Source: Gymnopilus junonius (Eukaryota > Basidiomycota > Agaricomycetes > Agaricales > Galerinaceae). Taken from it: a DNA stretch of 64,000 bases. A program made the position numbers and the translations under genes. The stretch covers positions 81,459 to 145,458 of the forward strand of contig JADNYJ010000099.1 of the NCBI GenBank assembly GCA_015501075.1. Reading direction: 5' to 3'. Positions 58,180 through 64,000 of this stretch are shown in pieces; positions within the stretch are counted from its first letter, which is position 1; every line of letters begins with the position of its first letter. The notes under the pieces are model-generated. The model had not been told where the DNA came from and did no database searches. It saw only the letters and a list, made by a program, of their open reading frames with translations.

Positions 58180-59191
58180 ATGCCTCGCCCCAGCAAACGT
58201 GCTCGTATTTCCAGCTTGGAAATCGCAAAAAACTCGGAGTTCGACCAGGTGTCCAATCTCGAGGACTACAGAATGAAAACATGCCTGATTCTGATGTTTA
58301 TTATGTTCCTTCTTTCATATCGACAGAGCTCTCTGATAAATGGTACTCCGCACTACTTGAACTTGACAGTTGCACGTATTATGGACGCCGAATTGTGTTG
58401 TTCTAGGCTTACTGCTATCTTACTAGGGAAACCCACTCTGAAAGTGTTCGGGCGTGAGGTCGTCCAGTCCAGGAAGATTGCAGGTATGTCCTTCATTTTC
58501 CATCTCAGTGCATTTATCATCAACGGCTCTCTTCAGCATATTCAACCGACCCAAATCTTACACTAAAATACAGTGGACAAGTAGTCGACATGAAGTACGA
58601 ATATCCTCCTTTCTCCGTGATATACAAAATCAAGTCGAAAAGAGATTGGGAGTCAAGTTCAATCACGTCATGTTGAACCTATACGAAGACGGCACTGTTT
58701 ATATTGGAAACCATCGTGATAATATCGAAAATAAGTACGCTCTATTAAATTTACGGCTTAAATTGGGTCGCTGACGACCCTTACAGGGTTATTGCTAGTC
58801 TTTCGGTGGGTGCGCCCAGGACCTTTACCATGACGCATGACAATTTGAAGTCGACAACTTCAAAATCAAAGTTGGCTTCGTCACACGAAGCCACTTCCTG
58901 ACGAAGATGCGCTGGTGCATAAGACAAAACGTCCAGCTGAACAGTTGGACGATCGCAAGGACAAGAATTCGACCAGCACTGCGCCTGTATATCGTAAGAG
59001 CTGGATACTCGGCCCAGGATCGCTGGTCGTGATGCAGGGCGAGACGCAGAAGCATTGGAAGCACGAGATTGCCAAGTAGGGCCTTCCCTTCAGCTTCATG
59101 TGCGACATAGGCTAACCACAATCTTTCCAGAGAATCCAAGGTCACAAAGGGCAGGATTAGCTTGACGTTCCGGCAACTTATCAATTCATGA
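58180..59191 (+). CDS. AlkB-type 2-oxoglutarate/Fe(II) dioxygenase (ALKBH2/3-like), several lesions
   Basis: Enzymes of this family remove methyl groups from DNA or RNA bases. Recognisable segments in order: DVYYVPSFISTELSDKWYSALLEL (split over lines here), KPTLKVFGREVVQSRKIA, YSTDPNLTLKYSG, LGVKFNHVMLNLYEDG, then GNHRDNIENK with the His and Asp of the iron site, VIASLSVGAPRTF, SLVVMQGETQKHWKHEI with the second iron His, and KGRISLTFRQL with the 2-oxoglutarate Arg. Introns end before GGAAACCC, at 58539 (CTTCAG), 58786 and 59127. The frame is broken at 58269, at 58610-58612 and somewhere in 58850-58880; one intron phase near 58380 is also unresolved. The active-site residues are all encoded. 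Confidence 0.8.
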
Positions 59192-59715
59192 GTGAGTTAT
59201 AGATACTATTCATTGTAAAATAATAAGATTCAGACGTGTGTTACATTCGTCCCTCGTTGTATGATCAACTCATTGCTTTAAACATTACTTGGATGTCATG
59301 TTTTCTCTTAAACAAAAAATGGATAAAAAATGTATGGGCATCCAATGGCAGTCCTAAAATTGTGCTCGATGTTCTTCACCCCCAGCATCTCACAACTTCA
59401 AGATGACTCAACTGATTCCGATTCAAACAGGGGAGAGGAGCCTCTGTTAGAGTCGGAGGCTTTTAGCAAATGGTCACTAAGCGACGCCCGTTTTTCCTCC
59501 ATTTAGTCGTCCTCCCTCTGTGAGCGTTCGGGCCCCCCGAGGCGGTGATTGGACGTAAAAAAAGCTGTGCACTGATCATCATATAAAAGCAAAAGCTGTT
59601 TGCTCGACGCAACTCCACCCCGTGTTCGCTGGTTCGAACAACGACGAAACCCACCTCGACAAAAAGAAACGTCTCCTTCCTCCGCACATCTGACGACCAT
59701 TAACGAAACAGATTT
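59192..59715. other. Intergenic region with TATA-like box
   Basis: CATATAAAAGC stands near 59580, about 135 bp before the next start codon. No coding sequence is supported. Confidence 0.45.
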
Positions 59716-60397
59716 ATGTCCGCGTCTGCACGAGCTGCACCATCTCCAAGGTTGCGCCAGCCCTGGTCTCCGAGGCATCCTTCGCCTCTGGGGCTCCACC
59801 CTATGGGATTTTCCCCACTGCCTCTGCATACCGCCTTCCAAGCTCCTTTAGCATATCCTGTTACACCTGATAGACCGAGTCATCCCAAAGGTCCCTCAGA
59901 TACCAAGGTTTCCTATCCTGCAGAGGCGCGTCGCCCGCTGCGGGCGCGCAACGTCCGAAGTCGCATGCTGTACCGCCCCCGTTGAGTCTCACACACCAGA
60001 CCATCCCCCAACACCCAATCTCAGCACCCGGAAACATCTCAGCCTCATCAATGCCGTCCATGCTCGTCTCCCCACCAAGCCCTACGCCCAGTGAAACATC
60101 GAGCTTGAGCCTATACAGCGCAGAAAGTGTCCATAAGAACTTTCCGATCGATGTCATAGCGCATAGGCAACAGCAAGAGGAGGAGGAGAAGCCACCGGCG
60201 CTGTTCTGTGGCTGTATCAGTACGTCTTTTTTTCTGGAAGCTCAGCTGACTGATTGTGTGTCGTCATCCTTGTAGACTTCAAAGCCTGGTTCGGCTCCAA
60301 AGCTAAGGCGAGGGAGAAGAAGATCTTAGGCCCTCCTGCTGCACCTGCTCCTCAAATGGTGCAAGTGCGGCGGCGGCCTCCCCCGCTGAATATGTGA
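59716..60397 (+). CDS. Hypothetical Pro/Ser-rich protein, 208 aa with one lesion
   Basis: Exons 59716-60219 and 60276-60397, intron GTACGT to TTGTAG. The protein is Pro/Ser-rich with MSASARAAPSPRLRQP at the start and a KNFPIDVIAHRQQQEEEE stretch. It ends with FCGCI joined to NFKAWFGSKAKAREKK, and then a Pro-rich tail. The frame is broken at 59949, where one added C makes both exons close in phase to a single protein. No known domain; the conserved-looking Cys/Trp end may be the functional part. Confidence 0.6.
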
Positions 60398-61103
60398 TGA
60401 ATGATAGGCGGAAATAGCTGAATGAGGTGGTAGCAGTTGATGTAGTTATGTCTCGCATGTGGGTTGTGCTGCGTCTCTAGCACTTCCTATTTGCTTATCA
60501 TCCTTGGCTTAGGTCCTCAGACGCAATACATCCCTTCATCAACTCGACTAAATTTGTTCCCTTGACTTTAAGAGTTTTTGCTTCATAAATATCTACACCC
60601 CGGAGCATGGAGGCTCTGCATCTCACCTTCTACATCGTCCGTTGCTGTCAAATCTGAGCAGTAGCCAATCGTCCTTCTATTTCAATTTGGGTTCTAGTGT
60701 TGAATAGCTTACTTTGGTTGTGATATAGGTTCTTTTATGTTATGAGAATCATAATGGGTTTCACGGCGAAACATCAATCTTCTTCAGTATCCCGTATTCT
60801 GTTCAAAATAGCGGGTTCCATGGTCGCCTTTCAATGCATGACTGCCACTACTACTCTTCGCAAATATGAACTTGACAGTCTCGGAAGATCAACTTAGAGC
60901 CTCTGTTTCTTGCAATTTCATCTCGTTTCTGAGAGCTGTCATCCTATTATTTGCAACAGGTTCTTATGCAGACATGCAAAAGCTATGGAGCCTGATCTAT
61001 TTTTCAATTTGCGCTTTGATTCCGCAATGAACCTCGAAGAGCATCAACGGAGGATTGAATAAAGAAGGGATTACGGAGCGCATGATCACATAAAGCAATA
61101 ATC
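60398..61103. other. Intergenic, no supported gene
   Basis: Only short, unstructured ORFs on either strand. Confidence 0.5.
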
Positions 61104-61510
61104 TTACGCTTTTACAGCAGAGCCAAAAGCTTCTTTACGTATGCCTTGGAGGTATGCGTTGGCATAGGCAGCAATAATCAGCACTGTGAGGGAAGGAAGT
61201 AGTTAAGAGGCGATGCAGAGTCCCTGTCTTCATTGGTCCTGTTTTCACGGGCTCTTCCAATAGAGGTCGATTCAATGTACCACGCGTCCTTTTCCTCCCC
61301 ACCGCGGCTTTCTTGAACAATGCACCTGCTTTTTCAAAACGCTGGGACCAAAGCTCAAGGAGGATCTCAATGACCTGTTGGAGAACGATTTTACGTTTAT
61401 CTTCCTATCGTTCCACAACGAGCCGAGCGGCACGCCTTCGGCTTGCGACATTACGGTAGCGGGCATCCAGCCGCAGAGCACGGGAGGGGATGAGCTGTAA
61501 GCTAGTGGGA
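61104..61510 (-). pseudogene. Fragment of an aminoglycoside-phosphotransferase-like (APH) kinase
   Basis: Two segments match the fungal APH family: LAYSSSPPVLCGW followed by SQAEGVPLGSLWND (the region with the hinge motif), and RKIVLQQVIEILLELWSQRF. One added base at 61396-61398 would join them. The ATP-binding N-terminus and the catalytic HxD part are not recognisable, so this looks like a relic or a very partial gene. A good acceptor (TTTGCAG) precedes the fragment, and an intron from about 61265 to 61180 could lead to a short C-terminal exon ending at 61104. Confidence 0.5.
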
Positions 61511-62874
61511 GGCTGCAAAGAAAAGAGGGAGATGTGAGTCGGTCGAACAATACGAAAGAAAAGGCATTAAGAAAAGGCGCTATAATAAAAACAGAAACAA
61601 AACATGAAACTTACCTCTCCAAATCAGCCCCTGCGCACTGAAGCAGGGTACACACTGAGCTACGCCATAGCCCATGTTTTTAGGCTCCAGGAAGGGCACT
61701 GGCATCGTCTCAGCACAACCCATCCTCCTCAGTGTGGGTACCACCTTCTTGGCGACACCACCTATCACCACCAAAGAGACCAAGGCTGCGAATGCGCATG
61801 CACATGCGCAGAGGAAGAAGCGCTGGCACTCCGAAGTCAAAGTCCTATGCTCTGTTTGTATGCTTAGCTTAACCGAGTGATCGGCACGCAAGAGTTCACG
61901 GCCATAGCTGACGCCGACGTGGTGAAGGTACTCCGAGACTTGAGCTGGTTCCGCAGCCTGAGGAAAAGGAATGGGAAAGGAAAAAGAGAGAAAATATCGG
62001 ATAGAATGTTGAGGCCATTGCCTACAATCGACTGAGAGTAATTGTATGGTGAAGAGTGAGTGTCGTCGACGTTGGAATGACAGGCAGCGCGCAGGGAGCA
62101 TGCGTGACCCGTCAACGCGTCGACTGTGACACTTATTACGTCGTACAATTCAACGTCCCGAGTTCGGACTACCTGTGGTAACATATACTCCGTGCTTGTG
62201 GGTTCGTGTGGCTAATCTTAAACATTTCCAACGCTGACATACTGGACACATCGTTTACGCACGGAATTGCTAGAAGTTCAAATGATAAATACAATGAAAT
62301 AAACTTTACAAGAAATGAATAAATAAAACCGAGAAAGTTTTTGACAAGGAATGGAAATACTAAGCGAGTTGACAGAAAATAGAGAGGAAGCACTGGGGAT
62401 AGGACTCTAGGATGGTCTCCCGTGAGTATCATCCGTAAAAGAAATGAGCAATAATGTAAAATTCAACCCTAAAACTCGAGAGAAATTCGGGATATTCAAG
62501 AAAAAAATCACAGCTAGAGCACATGAAAAGTCCGAGAACCTGCCATTTTCTCGCAACGACTTCGCAAGAAGAACCGGAAAGATGGAGGAAAGCAATGTCG
62601 AAGTTCCTCCATGCCACGACGTTCCCACGTTCGGGACAGTGAGGATCGATTAACAGTTGTCTGAGGATTGCAGTGAACTCCATCCATACCCTCCGGCTAT
62701 CTTTCTTACATGTCTTCGGCGGTTCACGGTACAGGCGAACATGTGAAAAGGAACAGGTCTGGAGATGAGAGGGTTCTAATGAGCGTCATTTAACCCCAGT
62801 GTGAGTCATTGAATTCCTGAAATCTGCTCACCGTATTCACGTCGTCTCCGTCACGGACAGTCCACAGAGCTCAG
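61511..62874. other. Uncertain region; long minus-strand ORF without family match
   Basis: A 173-codon minus-strand ORF at 61580-62101 runs into the intron before the APH fragment. It has a hydrophobic stretch with many Cys and Ala residues near its middle, but I cannot connect it to a kinase N-terminus. A second ORF at 62429-62683 shows nothing recognisable. Neither is called as a gene. Confidence 0.35.
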
Positions 62875-63988
62875 TTATTGAGGAAGTGGCGATAACCGTT
62901 TCTGAAGATCATTATGAGTGTTATTCGAGTAGGTGAGGTTTGATTCAATCACAAACCTTGCCCTGTACACGTCTTCATTTGCTATCCTAGAATGCTGCAG
63001 CCCGGCCACCCCACCAGAAGACGTTGACCATTGCGTAAGATGTGCTGGATGCATGCCGGACTCGCCGTATGCTCCTCGCTTTCGCTTGAGAACTGAGAGG
63101 TAGCTTGGTAAGCCATTAGAAGCTGTCGGCTTCGGTGGAGATTGCTTGACTAAAGAGATCTTATAAGACACATCTCATTGGAAAAGAAGGCGACGGGAAC
63201 GAACCTGGATAGGCCATAGAGCCTCCTGGGCATAAAAGTACAGGCTCAGGAGAGTTACTTTCTCTGAGACGCTTCATTACACCTGGGTTGGCAATTGCCC
63301 ATCCATCGTTCCCAACCCGAGGAAAGTAGCGCTTTCTCTTTTTTTGTGAGTGCTGAACTCTGCGTGACAGAGCATCGTTTAATCTCCCAGCGATGAAGAA
63401 GAGATTACGGTACGCACTTCTTGTCTGCGAAGGTCGATGTCGGCTTCAAGGGTATACGAGAGCCACGTCGACCTTGTTGTTGCTGAAAGGAAGGTTGCGC
63501 AACCTTATAGCTTTCAGTCATCCATGTTGGATGCAGTGGCGATGGCCCTGACAGTGGCGCAGTGAGGTCGTGCTGGACCCCAATGGGGCGAAATGGAAGC
63601 ACCTCGGCCGTACTGTTTATTGTGAATTGGGTTTAGCCCACAGACCGAGAGGTTGGAATCGATCAAACTCTTACCTTTGGCCAGTTCTTTGAAAGTGGCC
63701 CTCAAGCTGCTCGACGAACAATCCCTCAGAGTGGCTTATGTGGCTGCCCGAAGGCTGGCCAAACACTTGGTTTTGGTTTAATTCAACCTCTCCGTAGTGG
63801 AGGGTCGAACAGCCGGTGGTGCGTGGACCCTGATTATTGTAACTTAGCAGGTGAACTGGAAGCAACTGGGCTCCCATTGCATGATCCGCGGCACTAGGTG
63901 ATGGGAAAGGATATCCATAACTTGCGGACGTGGTCAATGACCCAGAGAGTGGGTAGATGGAATCATTGTATACCACCTGGTCTCCCAT
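62875..63988 (-). CDS. Hypothetical protein, 4 exons, 312 aa, possibly continuing beyond the window
   Basis: Exons 63675-63988, 63418-63612, 63205-63359 and 62875-63149 join with phases 2, 2 and 1 that all close. Donors are GTAAGA, GTGCGT and GTTCGT; acceptors AACAG, ACGCAG and TTTAG. The protein begins MGDQVVYNDSIYP, is rich in Ser, Pro and Gln in the first half, and has a basic block (HSQKKRKRYFPRVGND) in the middle. A second Lys/Arg block is VLKRKRGAY. This composition suggests a nuclear protein, but there is no known domain. The ATG is only 12 bp from the window edge, so a longer N-terminus is possible. Confidence 0.6.
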
Positions 63989-64000
63989 TCCGGCTGTACG

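Noticed and set aside
59600..59660. Possible tRNA B-box (GGTTCGAAC) near 59632
   Set aside because: No matching A-box, acceptor stem or cloverleaf pairing around it.
62875..63612. Apparent frameshifts in the last gene
   Set aside because: Using donor GTGCGT at 63417 and acceptor TTTAG at 63150 closes all phases without any added base.

Overview
This is nuclear DNA from a filamentous fungus, almost certainly an Agaricomycete basidiomycete. Genes are split by many 45-80 nt introns. Small housekeeping genes are interleaved with large families of F-box/leucine-rich-repeat proteins, and several products (BTB protein, Ser/Pro-rich arrestin, low-complexity proteins) have the look of mushroom-forming fungi. 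No rRNA, tRNA, virus, plasmid or CRISPR feature was recognised.

Layout. 0-13 kb: a small 4-exon unknown gene, mitochondrial ribosomal protein uL30m, a long arrestin-like gene, a Ser-rich unknown gene, then COA6 (cytochrome oxidase assembly) divergent from a BTB-domain gene. 13-33 kb: an array of a two-gene cassette, here called A (N-terminal QPPIG repeats plus a C-terminal LRR-like domain, + strand) and B (three-exon F-box protein, - strand). A and B always face each other tail to tail. Order: A1>/<B1, A2 pseudogene>/<B2, a serine-protease gene, B3 pseudogene, A4>/<B4, A5 relic>/<B5. 34-35 kb: an HMG-box gene. 35.4-40.8 kb: no recognisable gene. 40.9-46.2 kb: a very large low-complexity protein. 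47.2-49.5 kb: a diverged A/B pair in inverted orientation, still tail to tail. 50-64 kb: class-III (GABA-type) aminotransferase, another F-box gene, adenosine-deaminase-like enzyme, RNase P/MRP subunit Pop4, an AlkB-type dioxygenase, and unknown or partial genes.

The most interesting structure is the A/B cassette. Intact A and B stop codons lie only 33 and 27 bp apart. Each side has its own conserved upstream blocks that survive between diverged copies, and the same convergent pairing recurs 14 kb away from the array. One copy (A2) carries a 233-bp TA-flanked MITE whose empty site is visible in the paralogue.

A caution applies throughout. Many conserved genes (uL30m, arrestin, protease, Pop4, AlkB, aminotransferase and others) carry single-base deletions, nearly all in short homopolymers, that break the frame. 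About 16 kb of other long ORFs has none. Assembly error is the simplest explanation, but the uneven distribution deserves checking.
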